5,725 nt of DNA from NCBI GenBank assembly GCA_902797565.1, contig CADBTO010000164.1, forward strand, positions 1-5,725, written 5' to 3'. The notes beneath the pieces are model-generated. The model saw only the letters and a program-made list of their open reading frames with translations. It was not told the DNA's origin and ran no database searches. Position 1 is the stretch's first letter, and each line of letters starts with the position of its first letter. This document shows, piece by piece, positions 1-5,725 of the stretch. The translations under genes and the position numbers were made by a program. The stretch comes from an uncultured Lachnospiraceae bacterium. Its GTDB lineage: Bacteria; Bacillota; Clostridia; Lachnospirales; Lachnospiraceae.

Positions 1-2
1 AC

Positions 3-1430
3 AAAAAATGGCAGGATGAAAAGCTGTCTGTGCGGGATTTCCTGATGTACGGGCTGGAACGAGGCTGGATTGACACGGAGAGTTTTGCAAGGTCAGAAAA
101 ATATGTGGACGCAAGCGAGCTGTATGCGGCGCTTGTAGATCGGATTATTTCCGATCTTTCGGAAACCAGGGATTTTGCGAAGCAGGTGTATCACTACGCG
201 ATACTCGCAGATGAAATCCGGGGCGCGCAGCTTTGCGCGATCCTGTTTGACCAGGGGATTCTCAAAAAAGACAGCAAGACACGGGAGGATTTGCTGAATG
301 GCACGCGGAGCGCGTATGATTTCCTGAAATCCAGGATCAAGGCGATGGAGATCACGCCGGGAGACCTTGCGCTGGATCCCTGCAATGCGTCATCGGTCGC
401 AATTGATACGCGGACGGGTGCGGTGCTGGCCTGTGTCACCTATCCGGGTTATGACAACAACCGGCTGGCGAACACGCTGGATACGGACTATTATACCTAT
501 CTGAACCAGAATCTTGCAAACCCGTTGTATAACCATGCCACGCAGCAGCGGACGGCACCCGGTTCGACCTTCAAACCCTGCAGTTCTGTGGCGGGGCTTT
601 CCGAGGGTGTCATCACAACGGGGACGGTCATTGTGGACAAAGGCGTGTATGAGAAGGTCAGCAACAAACCGAAGTGCTGGATTTATCCGCGTGGAAACCA
701 CGGGCCACTGACGGTGTCCGGGGCGATCCGGGATTCGTGCAACTATTTCTTTTATGAAGTGGGCTGGCGGCTTTCCGGGGGCGGCGGCGTGTACAATGAC
801 AAAAAAGGGATTGACCGGCTGCAGAAATATGCGGGAATGTTTGGACTGGACAAGAAGACGGGGGTGGAGATCGAAGAGAACACCTCGGAACTTGCCGATG
901 AGTTCCCGGTCATGGCGGCGATCGGGCAGTCCAACCACAATATCACAACGATTGCGCTGGCACGCTATGCCACAGCGATTGCGAACAGCGGCACGGTATA
1001 CGGACTGACCCTTCTGGATCATACGACGGATGCAGACGGGAAGACGCTGAAAAAGTACAAGGCAAAGGTAAAGAACAAGGTGGATACGATCGGGGCGGGC
1101 GGCTGGAACGCCATCCATACCGGGATGCGGGAAGTGGTGACGGATTCCCTGAAGCTGGAATACTACGGGTTCCCGATCGAAGTGGCAGGAAAGACCGGAA
1201 CGGCACAGCAGGTGAAGACCCGTCCGAACCATGCCCTGTTCATCGGCTACGCGCCCTACCAGAACCCGCGGATCGCCGTAGCGACCCGCATCCCGTTTGG
1301 ATACACGTCCCACAATGCGGCGGCCGTGTCCAAGGACATCCTGGGGGTCTACTTCAAGGTGGAGTCCTCCCTGGAGCTTCTGAAGGGCGGCGCGAACGAG
1401 TCGATTTCCAGTGCGGGACAGACGGATTAA
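3..1430 (+). CDS. Class B penicillin-binding protein, PBP2/MrdA-like transpeptidase (5' end missing)
   Basis: This is the C-terminal part of a D,D-transpeptidase that cross-links peptidoglycan on the outer face of the membrane. The frame is open to the window edge (reading KKWQDEKLS before the GTG at 30), so GTG 30 is not the true start and the N-terminal anchor and dimerisation region lie upstream. Counting from that GTG, all three penicillin-binding motifs are present: STFK (179-182, nucleophile Ser179), SCN (236-238) and KTG (388-390). The transpeptidase domain begins near residue 120 (VAIDTRTGAVLA). The roughly 115 residues before it look helical and charged and do not resemble the usual linker, so they may be a lineage-specific insertion. 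The neighbours minC and rodA support a PBP2 (elongasome) role over a septal PBP3 role; RodA would be its polymerase partner. The gene ends with TAA, 88 bp before minC. Family assignment is firm; the exact paralogue is inferred from context. Confidence 0.93.
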   Translation, partial: KKWQDEKLSVRDFLMYGLERGWIDTESFARSEKYVDASELYAALVDRIISDLSETRDFAKQVYHYAILADEIRGAQLCAILFDQGILKKDSKTREDLLNGTRSAYDFLKSRIKAMEITPGDLALDPCNASSVAIDTRTGAVLACVTYPGYDNNRLANTLDTDYYTYLNQNLANPLYNHATQQRTAPGSTFKPCSSVAGLSEGVITTGTVIVDKGVYEKVSNKPKCWIYPRGNHGPLTVSGAIRDSCNYFFYEVGWRLSGGGGVYNDKKGIDRLQKYAGMFGLDKKTGVEIEENTSELADEFPVMAAIGQSNHNITTIALARYATAIANSGTVYGLTLLDHTTDADGKTLKKYKAKVKNKVDTIGAGGWNAIHTGMREVVTDSLKLEYYGFPIEVAGKTGTAQQVKTRPNHALFIGYAPYQNPRIAVATRIPFGYTSHNAAAVSKDILGVYFKVESSLELLKGGANESISSAGQTD

Positions 1431-1439
1431 AAAATGAGA

Positions 1440-1478
1440 GCGGTGTCATTTTTCGGCAAAGCCGAATAATGGCATCGC
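1440..1478. repeat. Long imperfect inverted repeat (hairpin) between the PBP gene and minC
   Basis: The 18-nt arms 1440-1457 and 1461-1478 flank an AAA loop. They pair with one T/T mismatch and two G-U pairs, so the RNA would form an almost continuous 18-bp stem. No T-run follows on the + strand, so it is a poor intrinsic terminator for the PBP gene. It could instead act as an mRNA processing or stability element that uncouples PBP from minC expression, or be a copy of a dispersed palindromic repeat. The structure is seen directly; the role is unknown. Confidence 0.75.
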
Positions 1479-1518
1479 AGTATCGCCAAGAAATAAGCAC
1501 ACAAAGGAGTTCTTAATC

Positions 1519-2190
1519 ATGAAAGAGCCGTGTTTGATCAAGGGGCAGGCGCATGGGCTTTTGCTCCAGTTGAACCCGGATGTGAAATTTGAAACGATCA
1601 TCTATGACATCTGCGGGAAATTTGCTTCGGCAAGGGATTTCTTCGGAGCAGCCCATCTGGTGCTGTCCGTAGCGGGCATGGATCTGGATGCCGACCAGAT
1701 GGAGGCGGTCATCCAGGCGATCGAGTATAATTCCGATGTGGTCATCACGCTGGTCACAGAACGGGATGGGCTGCGCGACGCGAAGGCACTGAAGCAGATC
1801 GAACGGTTTTATTATGACAAAATTGAAGAAAATGCCACGATTGTGGCAAAGTCAGTCAAGAATGGAGAAACCATTATTTCGGACCAGAGCCTGATTGTGC
1901 TGGGGGATGTGGCACATGAGGCCGTGCTTCAGGCGGCGGGCAGTATTATTGTACTGGGGGAGATGTGCGGCAGCATTTGTGCGGGCAGGAAGAACAAAGA
2001 GAGTTCTTTCATCATATCCATGGAGCCGGGAGAGGGGCATCTTTCGATCGGACAGCTGGAGATGAAACTGGAGCGGCCCAAAAAGAAGCACTTTTTCTTC
2101 AAGGATACACCGGAGCCGATGGTGTATGAGATCCGCAGCGGCCAGATCGAGGGCGTTTCTTTCTATGAGAAGTACCAGGAGAATCTGTAA
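1519..2190 (+). CDS. minC: MinC-like septum site-determining protein
   Basis: MinC antagonises FtsZ polymerisation; it is normally recruited to the membrane by the ATPase MinD. The 223 residues match the family's usual length. Residues about 1-100 would be the FtsZ-inhibiting N domain. Residues about 105-180 form the beta-helical C domain, recognisable from SLIVLGDV (124-131), AAGSIIVLGEMCGSICAG (139-156) and HLSIG (174-178). A charged tail ends in the MinC-type segment MVYEIRSGQI. The RSGQ loop that opens the C domain and contacts MinD in well-studied MinCs reads KNGE here (114-117), and the NPGA turn is replaced by AHEA (132-135). ATG 1519 is supported by AAAGGAG at 1503-1509. The stop overlaps the rodA start, so neither minD nor minE lies between them, as they usually do in clostridia. 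It could therefore be a MinC working without MinD or with a partner encoded elsewhere. Confidence 0.85.
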   Translation: MKEPCLIKGQAHGLLLQLNPDVKFETIIYDICGKFASARDFFGAAHLVLSVAGMDLDADQMEAVIQAIEYNSDVVITLVTERDGLRDAKALKQIERFYYDKIEENATIVAKSVKNGETIISDQSLIVLGDVAHEAVLQAAGSIIVLGEMCGSICAGRKNKESSFIISMEPGEGHLSIGQLEMKLERPKKKHFFFKDTPEPMVYEIRSGQIEGVSFYEKYQENL

Positions 2191-3311
2191 TGTTTCGGAA
2201 TTATCGATTCAAAAATTACAATTTCCGGTTGATTATCTTCGTGGTGCTGCTGACAATCCAGGGGATTGCCATTGTGGGATCGGCAAATGAAAGCTACCAA
2301 AGCCGGCAGATCGTGGGTATGGTGCTTGGGCTGGTGGTGATGATGGTGGTTTCCTTCATTGATTACAGCTTCCTGATCACGTTTGAATGGCTGTTTTATC
2401 TGATGGCGCTGGTCATGCTGGGACTTGTATTCGTTCCGGGCGTGGGCTATACGGTTGGTGGAGCGACCAGGTGGATCCTGATTCCGGGCGGCCTGCGGTT
2501 TCAGCCGTCCGAGATGGGGAAAGTTTTCCTGGTGCTGTTTTTCGCGAAGTATCTGCAGCGCTATCAGGAAGAGCTGAATACCATGCGGCGGTTGGTGATC
2601 ACGGCGATTCTGGCGGGCGTGCCGCTTTTGCTGATTGTCCGGGAACCCGATCTTTCCACGACGATCGTGACCTTCCTGATTATCTTTACGATGATGTTTT
2701 ACGCAGGGCTTTCGAGCAAGATCGTCGGGACCCTGCTTGGGACGATTTTTGGCGGCGCGTTTTTTGGAATTTTTGGCACGATCCACAATTTTGCATTGCT
2801 GCGGGGCTACCAGAGCGACCGGATTCTTGCCTGGCTCTTTCCGGAGCGATATCCGGATAAGTCCCGGCAGCAGATGAATTCGATTATGGCGATTGGTTCC
2901 GGGCAGATGTTCGGGAAAGGGCTGGGGAATGAAGGGGTGGATTCCGTAAAGAACGGGAATTATATTCCAGAGCCCCATACCGACTTCATTTTTGCGGTAG
3001 CGGGAGAGGAGATCGGCTTCATCGGCTCCACCGTGCTGATTATTTTGATGTTTGCCGTTGTGATTGCCTGTATTCATACAGCAACACGGGCGCGGGATCT
3101 GTCCGGGAAGCTGATCTGCATCGGGATGGCGTCACTGATCGGCTACCAGGCATTTGTGAATATCTGCGTGGTGACGGGGCTGTTTCCGAACACCGGATTG
3201 CCCCTGCCGTTTGTCAGCTATGGGTTGACCTCGCTGGTGACGCTGTATTTCGGGATTGGATTTGTTTTGAATGTATCGCTGCAGGCGAAAAAGTTTTATG
3301 AAGTAGAATGA
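2190..3311 (+). CDS. rodA: Rod shape-determining protein RodA (SEDS peptidoglycan polymerase)
   Basis: RodA is a multi-pass membrane glycosyltransferase that polymerises lipid II into glycan strands together with a class B PBP during side-wall growth. The 373-residue length is normal and about ten hydrophobic segments are visible. SEDS signatures in order are GATRWI (91-96), QPSE (105-108), REPDLSTT (151-158), PEPHTDFIFAVAGEEIG (260-276) and PFVSYGLTSL (340-349). Asp265 in HTDF corresponds to the Asp essential in characterised RodA proteins, and Trp95 sits at another conserved position. Assignment to RodA rather than FtsW or SpoVE rests on the HTDFIFAVAGEE sequence and on the PBP2-like gene upstream. 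The ATG shares its A with the minC stop codon (TAATG) and has AGGAGA at 2177-2182 inside minC, so translation is probably coupled to minC. Confidence 0.94.
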   Translation: MFRNYRFKNYNFRLIIFVVLLTIQGIAIVGSANESYQSRQIVGMVLGLVVMMVVSFIDYSFLITFEWLFYLMALVMLGLVFVPGVGYTVGGATRWILIPGGLRFQPSEMGKVFLVLFFAKYLQRYQEELNTMRRLVITAILAGVPLLLIVREPDLSTTIVTFLIIFTMMFYAGLSSKIVGTLLGTIFGGAFFGIFGTIHNFALLRGYQSDRILAWLFPERYPDKSRQQMNSIMAIGSGQMFGKGLGNEGVDSVKNGNYIPEPHTDFIFAVAGEEIGFIGSTVLIILMFAVVIACIHTATRARDLSGKLICIGMASLIGYQAFVNICVVTGLFPNTGLPLPFVSYGLTSLVTLYFGIGFVLNVSLQAKKFYEVE

Positions 3312-3336
3312 CCGCAAATAAAAGGGGGAATGGAAC

Positions 3337-3732
3337 ATGAATATTGGACTGGTGGCACACGATGCAAAGAAGAAGCTGATGCAGAATTTTTGCATTGCTT
3401 ACCGGGGGATCCTGAGCAAACATGCGCTGTTTGCGACTGGTACGACAGGCAGGCTCATTGAGGAAGTGACCAGCCTGTCCATCCACAAGTACCTGTCCGG
3501 CCATCTTGGGGGGACCCAGCAGCTGGGGGCGCAGATTGAGCATAATGAGATTGACCTCGTCATCTTCCTTCGGGATCCGCTGACGCCGAAGTCCCATGAG
3601 CCGGATGTCAACAATATCGTCCGGATCTGTGATGCCCACAATATTCCGCTCGCCACGAATCTTGCCACAGCAGAGCTTCTGGTGAAGTCCCTGGACCGGG
3701 GGGATATGGAATGGCGGGAGATGTATAAATAG
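3337..3732 (+). CDS. mgsA: Methylglyoxal synthase family protein, catalytic Asp replaced
   Basis: MgsA converts dihydroxyacetone phosphate to methylglyoxal and phosphate, a bypass of lower glycolysis in the cytoplasm. This 131-residue protein is a single MGS domain with family motifs in order: VAHDAKK (6-12), ATGTTG (33-38, phosphate binding), SGHLGGTQQLGA (54-65), LRDPLTPKSHEPD (78-90) and PLATNLATAE (104-113). His87 and Asp90 align with E. coli His98 and Asp101, and Asp9 with Asp20. Thr60 stands where E. coli has the catalytic base Asp71 (GGDQQ), and His56 replaces Pro67. Activity is therefore uncertain; the protein may be a variant synthase or an MGS-fold protein with another ligand. It follows rodA by 25 bp with a G-rich ribosome binding site (AAGGGGGAA, 3322-3330), and probably ends this operon. 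Placement after rodA is typical of clostridia. Confidence 0.85.
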   Translation: MNIGLVAHDAKKKLMQNFCIAYRGILSKHALFATGTTGRLIEEVTSLSIHKYLSGHLGGTQQLGAQIEHNEIDLVIFLRDPLTPKSHEPDVNNIVRICDAHNIPLATNLATAELLVKSLDRGDMEWREMYK

Positions 3733-3770
3733 GTGTCTGTGTGCCGGTGAAAAATTTTTGCAATTTTCAG

Positions 3771-3799
3771 TTGCAATCGGCGGATGGTTAGGTTATACT
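3771..3799 (+). promoter_or_regulatory. Sigma-A type promoter for the P-loop gene and galE
   Basis: The -35 box TTGCAA (3771-3776) and -10 box TATACT (3794-3799) are separated by 17 bp. They match the consensus at 4 of 6 and 5 of 6 positions. AT-rich DNA lies just upstream (3750-3767) and could act as an UP-like element. Transcription would begin near 3806. TTGCAA is itself a palindrome and occurs again at 3758-3763, 13 bp upstream. I saw no strong terminator between mgsA and this promoter, so some read-through from mgsA is possible. Confidence 0.7.
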
Positions 3800-3805
3800 G
3801 TCCAC

Positions 3806-3969
3806 TGAATATCGTGCTTGTGAGCAGGGTCCTTTGTGGAGGCGGCCTGGTCATGAGGCTGGTTGTCTGTGCGCAGATGTACCAGTGCAATAATATACGG
3901 TTGCTATCACGGCCCGAAGCCGTGGATCGTGACTGTCCGTATAGTTTGAATCAAGGAGGACATTTGGTT
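3806..3969 (+). promoter_or_regulatory. Long structured 5' leader RNA, class not recognised
   Basis: About 165 nt separate the predicted transcription start from the ATG at 3970. Hairpins found by eye are 3815-3826 (4 bp, UGUG loop), 3859-3885 (CUGGU/ACCAG plus GUCUG/CAGAU, UGCG loop) and 3894-3943. The last has UAUACGG/CCGUAUA at the base, UUGC/GUGA in the middle and CACGGC/GCCGUG at the tip with a CCGAA loop. GUCCUUU (3829-3835) can pair with GGAGGAC (3955-3961), which contains the ribosome binding site. This suggests a translational switch. I compared it from memory with common riboswitch, T-box, 6S and SRP signatures and recognised none. It could also be a stable small RNA read through into the gene. 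Confidence 0.5.
3954..3960 (+). promoter_or_regulatory. Ribosome binding site deciding the P-loop gene start
   Basis: AGGAGGA lies 9 nt before ATG 3970, a near-ideal Shine-Dalgarno site. It fixes the start there rather than at in-frame ATGs further upstream (3784, 3853), and places the P-loop directly after the first beta strand as in most P-loop proteins. Confidence 0.8.
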
Positions 3970-4392
3970 ATGGTGGAGATCATCGCAGGCGTTACCGGGC
4001 AGGGAAAGACGAAAAAGCTCCTGGATCGGGTGGGAGAAGATCTGAAGAAGGCAGAGGGGTCCCTTGTCTACATCGACAAGAGCAGCCAGCATATGTATGA
4101 GCTGGACTCCAAGATCCGGCTGATTGATATGGCGGATTATGCCCTGACTTCCACAGAGGAGTTCGTTGGCTTCCTCAGCGGCGTCATTTCCCAGAACAGC
4201 GATATCGAGGAGATTTTCCTGGACAGCTTCCTGACCATCGCGTTTATCGATACCAATGAAGGCCTGGTGCAGGTGATGGAGAAACTGGATGTGATCTCCG
4301 AGAAGTTTGGGATCCGTTTCGTGCTTTCCATCTCCAAGAAGGAGGAGGAACTGCCGGATATCGCAAAAGCCAGGATCGTCGTTTCGCTTTAA
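3970..4392 (+). CDS. Small P-loop NTPase-like protein of unknown function
   Basis: The 140-residue cytoplasmic protein begins [16 protein letters not shown], a beta strand leading into a Walker A loop (GVTGQGKT, residues 7-14). IEEIFLDSF (79-87) with Asp85 is a plausible Walker B strand. [14 protein letters not shown] (116-129) looks like a later core strand with a sensor-type Ser. The overall order (P-loop, LVYID strand at 32-36, LIDMADY, Walker B, final strand) fits a minimal P-loop ATPase fold with no extra domain. Small proteins of this kind occur in clostridia as uncharacterised ATP-binding proteins; I cannot assign a function. It is the first gene after the promoter at 3771-3799, follows the structured leader, and lies 26 bp upstream of galE, so the two are probably co-transcribed. 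An in-frame ATG at 3853 with GGAGG at 3838-3842 could give a 39-residue N-terminal extension, but this is less likely. Confidence 0.72.
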   Translation: MVEIIAGVTGQGKTKKLLDRVGEDLKKAEGSLVYIDKSSQHMYELDSKIRLIDMADYALTSTEEFVGFLSGVISQNSDIEEIFLDSFLTIAFIDTNEGLVQVMEKLDVISEKFGIRFVLSISKKEEELPDIAKARIVVSL

Positions 4393-4400
4393 TGCGGCAG

Positions 4401-4407
4401 AAAGGAG
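4401..4407 (+). promoter_or_regulatory. Ribosome binding site deciding the galE start
   Basis: AAAGGAG lies 11 nt before ATG 4419. The ATG at 4392, which overlaps the preceding stop codon, has no matching site at the right distance and would add nine residues not seen in the family. Confidence 0.75.
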
Positions 4408-4418
4408 AACAAAGTATT

Positions 4419-5432
4419 ATGGCAATACTTGTGACAGGTGGTGCGGGCTATATTGGTAGCCATACCTGCGTGGAGCTTTTGCAGGAAGGAAGGGATGTGG
4501 TCATCCTGGACAACCTCTGCAATTCCAGCGAGAAAGCGGTGGACCGGATTCGGGAAATCACGGGGAAGGACGTGAAGTTCTATCGGGGCGATATCCTGGA
4601 CGGGCCGCTTCTGGATCAAATCTTTGCGGATGAAGACGTGTCCTGTGTCATCCATTTTGCCGGGTTGAAGGCGGTTGGAGAATCCGTGGAGAAGCCCTGG
4701 GAATATTATCATAATAATATTACGGGGACACTCAGCTTGGTTGACGCAATGCGCCGCGCAGATGTGAAGAACCTGATCTTCTCCTCTTCCGCGACCGTGT
4801 ATGGGAATCCTGCCGAGATTCCAATCACGGAGAACTGCCCGAAGGGGCAATGTACGAATCCCTATGGGTGGACGAAATCCATGATCGAACAGATCCTGAC
4901 GGATATCCATACAGCGGATGCAGAATGGAACACGATCCTGCTCCGTTATTTCAACCCGATTGGTGCACACAGCAGCGGGAAGCTGGGGGAGGATCCGACG
5001 GGTATTCCGAACAACCTGATGCCGTATATCACGCAGGTTGCGATCGGCAAGCTTCCAGAGCTGGGCGTGTTTGGGGATGATTATGATACACCGGATGGTA
5101 CGGGTGTTCGGGATTATATCCATGTGGTGGATCTGGCGAAAGGCCATGTGGCGGCTCTGAAGAAAGTGGAGGCAAATGGCGGCCTTTGCGTCTACAATCT
5201 GGGAACCGGCGTGGGATACAGCGTGCTGGATATCATCCGGAATTTCGAAGAGGCGACGGGTGTGAAGATTCCCTATCAGATCAAGCCCCGGCGTGCGGGC
5301 GACATCGCCACCTGCTATTCGGATGCGACGAAAGCGAAAGAAGAGCTGGGATGGACGGCAGGGCTGGGAATTCGGGAAATGTGTGCGGATTCCTGGAACT
5401 TCCAGAAGAACAACCCGGAAGGGATTCAATAA
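4419..5432 (+). CDS. galE: UDP-glucose 4-epimerase GalE
   Basis: GalE interconverts UDP-galactose and UDP-glucose using tightly bound NAD. It serves the Leloir pathway and supplies UDP-galactose for cell-surface polysaccharides. The 337 residues are almost exactly the usual length (E. coli 338). The Rossmann fingerprint GGAGYIGSH is at 7-15, with Asp31-Asn32 ending the second strand for NAD ribose binding. The catalytic set is Ser124 (SSSATVYG), Tyr149 and Lys153 (YGWTK), matching E. coli numbering. Other family segments are RYFNPIGAH (176-184), [12 protein letters not shown] (229-240) and RRAGDIA (291-297). Nothing in the sequence suggests loss of activity. It is the second gene of the P-loop gene unit and is followed directly by a terminator. 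No other gal genes are nearby, so a role in surface sugar supply is as likely as galactose use. Confidence 0.97.
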   Translation: MAILVTGGAGYIGSHTCVELLQEGRDVVILDNLCNSSEKAVDRIREITGKDVKFYRGDILDGPLLDQIFADEDVSCVIHFAGLKAVGESVEKPWEYYHNNITGTLSLVDAMRRADVKNLIFSSSATVYGNPAEIPITENCPKGQCTNPYGWTKSMIEQILTDIHTADAEWNTILLRYFNPIGAHSSGKLGEDPTGIPNNLMPYITQVAIGKLPELGVFGDDYDTPDGTGVRDYIHVVDLAKGHVAALKKVEANGGLCVYNLGTGVGYSVLDIIRNFEEATGVKIPYQIKPRRAGDIATCYSDATKAKEELGWTAGLGIREMCADSWNFQKNNPEGIQ

Positions 5433-5440
5433 AGGCAAGG

Positions 5441-5468
5441 GGAAGAGGGCGGGTGCGCCCTCTTTCTT
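5441..5468 (+). terminator. Intrinsic terminator after galE
   Basis: An 11-bp stem (5441-5451 with 5456-5466, including one G-U pair) encloses a GGTG loop. Its core is AAGAGGGCG/CGCCCTCTT. The descending arm runs into TCTTTCTTC, a broken U-tract, so termination is likely but perhaps incomplete. Confidence 0.8.
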
Positions 5469-5481
5469 CGTATAGCGGGGT

Positions 5482-5496
5482 GCGTATCCCATACGC
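5482..5496. repeat. Short perfect inverted repeat upstream of the exported-protein gene
   Basis: GCGTAT and ATACGC flank a CCC spacer, 66 bp before the GTG start. It could be an operator or a small 5' UTR hairpin. I could not identify a convincing promoter between the terminator and the gene, where 5518-5550 is purine-rich with A-tracts. Confidence 0.4.
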
Positions 5497-5561
5497 GGTG
5501 GAGAGAGGCAGAAGCCGGATAAAAAGCGAGATAAAAAGAGAGAAAAAAAGGAGGAAGGTGC

Positions 5562-5725
5562 GTGAAGAAACAAAATACGAAGAAACGAAACAAGCTGGTG
5601 CGGCGCATCTGTGCGGCTGCGTTTGCGGCGACGCTAGCAGTATGCCAGCTTCCGGTGCAAGCGGGCGTTTCGGCAGAGGCGCAGGGCATCGGGGCGGGGA
5701 GCACGGCTGGGAGTCTGGATAAAAG
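5562..5725 (+). CDS. N-terminus of an exported protein with signal peptide (3' end missing)
   Basis: The GTG at 5562 is preceded by AGGAGG (5549-5554) at 7-nt spacing. The 54 visible residues begin with a strongly basic stretch (MKKQNTKKRNKLVRR), then a hydrophobic core (ICAAAFAATLAVCQLPV) and an Ala-rich region with several signal peptidase I sites (VQA, VSA or AEA, residues 32-40). This is a classical Sec signal peptide with a long n-region. After it the sequence is Gly/Ser/Ala-rich (GIGAGSTAGSLDK), as at the start of many cell-wall or secreted proteins. LAVC (25-28) resembles a lipobox, but Val just before the Cys is unfavourable. No functional domain is visible before the window ends. The gene lies downstream of the galE terminator and is probably transcribed separately. 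Confidence 0.72.
   Translation, partial: MKKQNTKKRNKLVRRICAAAFAATLAVCQLPVQAGVSAEAQGIGAGSTAGSLDK

Noticed and set aside
390..1313. Minus-strand open frame opposite the PBP gene
   Set aside because: It is a compositionally odd, Arg/His-rich shadow with no motif or ribosome binding site support.
1440..1478. Hairpin after the PBP gene as an intrinsic terminator
   Set aside because: No T-run follows the stem on the + strand.
2134..2148. RSGQ tetrapeptide in the MinC tail as a relocated MinD-binding motif
   Set aside because: It lies in the tail where other MinCs commonly have a DGQI-type segment, outside the C-domain loop that contacts MinD; the match is probably chance.
2163..3077. Long open frame on the minus strand opposite rodA
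   Set aside because: It is a His/Gln/Asn/Arg-rich translation with no domain, an antisense shadow of rodA codons.
3784..3969. In-frame extension of the P-loop gene to ATG 3784
   Set aside because: ATG 3784 lies upstream of the -10 box, has no ribosome binding site, and the extension has atypical codons and Cys/Arg-rich sequence.
4392..4418. galE start at ATG 4392
   Set aside because: It adds nine residues not typical of GalE and lacks a ribosome binding site; ATG 4419 has both a good site and the canonical N-terminus.
4389..5573. 394-codon open frame on the minus strand opposite galE
   Set aside because: It is antisense to a fully convincing galE and has no recognisable motif; a product of the GC-biased codon pattern.
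5634..5645. LAVC as a lipoprotein lipobox in the last gene
   Set aside because: Val directly before the Cys is unfavourable, and good signal peptidase I sites follow within a few residues.
5186..5722. Plus-strand open frame overlapping the galE end and the last gene
   Set aside because: It is out of frame with galE, crosses the terminator, and overlaps the signal-peptide frame that has a proper ribosome binding site.

Overview
The window looks like chromosomal DNA of a fairly GC-rich clostridium, most likely Lachnospiraceae. The reasons are the gene order penicillin-binding protein / minC / rodA / mgsA, the strong AGGAGG-type ribosome binding sites, and the style of the proteins. All seven genes are on the + strand and packed tightly. 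This taxonomic reading is an inference from gene order and protein character, not from a search.

Region 1 (1-3732) is the distal part of a cell-shape and septum-placement operon. It opens with the C-terminal part of a class B penicillin-binding protein (PBP2/MrdA-like, start outside the window). Next come a MinC-like protein, a RodA SEDS glycosyltransferase whose start overlaps the minC stop (TAATG), and a methylglyoxal-synthase-family protein. RodA and PBP2 would form the elongation peptidoglycan polymerase/transpeptidase pair. In related clostridia minD and minE usually sit between minC and rodA. Here they are absent, and the MinC residues expected to touch MinD (RSGQ in other MinCs) read KNGE. 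The MgsA-like protein has Thr where the catalytic Asp of E. coli MgsA is expected.

Region 2 (3733-5464) is a separate transcription unit. A good sigma-A promoter (TTGCAA, 17 bp, TATACT) is followed by an unusually long leader of about 165 nt. The leader contains clear hairpins and a segment that can pair with the downstream ribosome binding site. It precedes a small P-loop NTPase of unknown function and then galE (UDP-glucose 4-epimerase). The unit ends in a GC-rich hairpin terminator.

Region 3 (5465-5725) holds a short non-coding stretch with a perfect small inverted repeat. It is followed by the GTG start and signal peptide of an exported protein cut by the window edge.

The most interesting points are the orphan MinC with an altered MinD-binding motif, the structured leader before the P-loop gene, the MgsA-like protein lacking its catalytic Asp, and a long hairpin between the PBP gene and minC.
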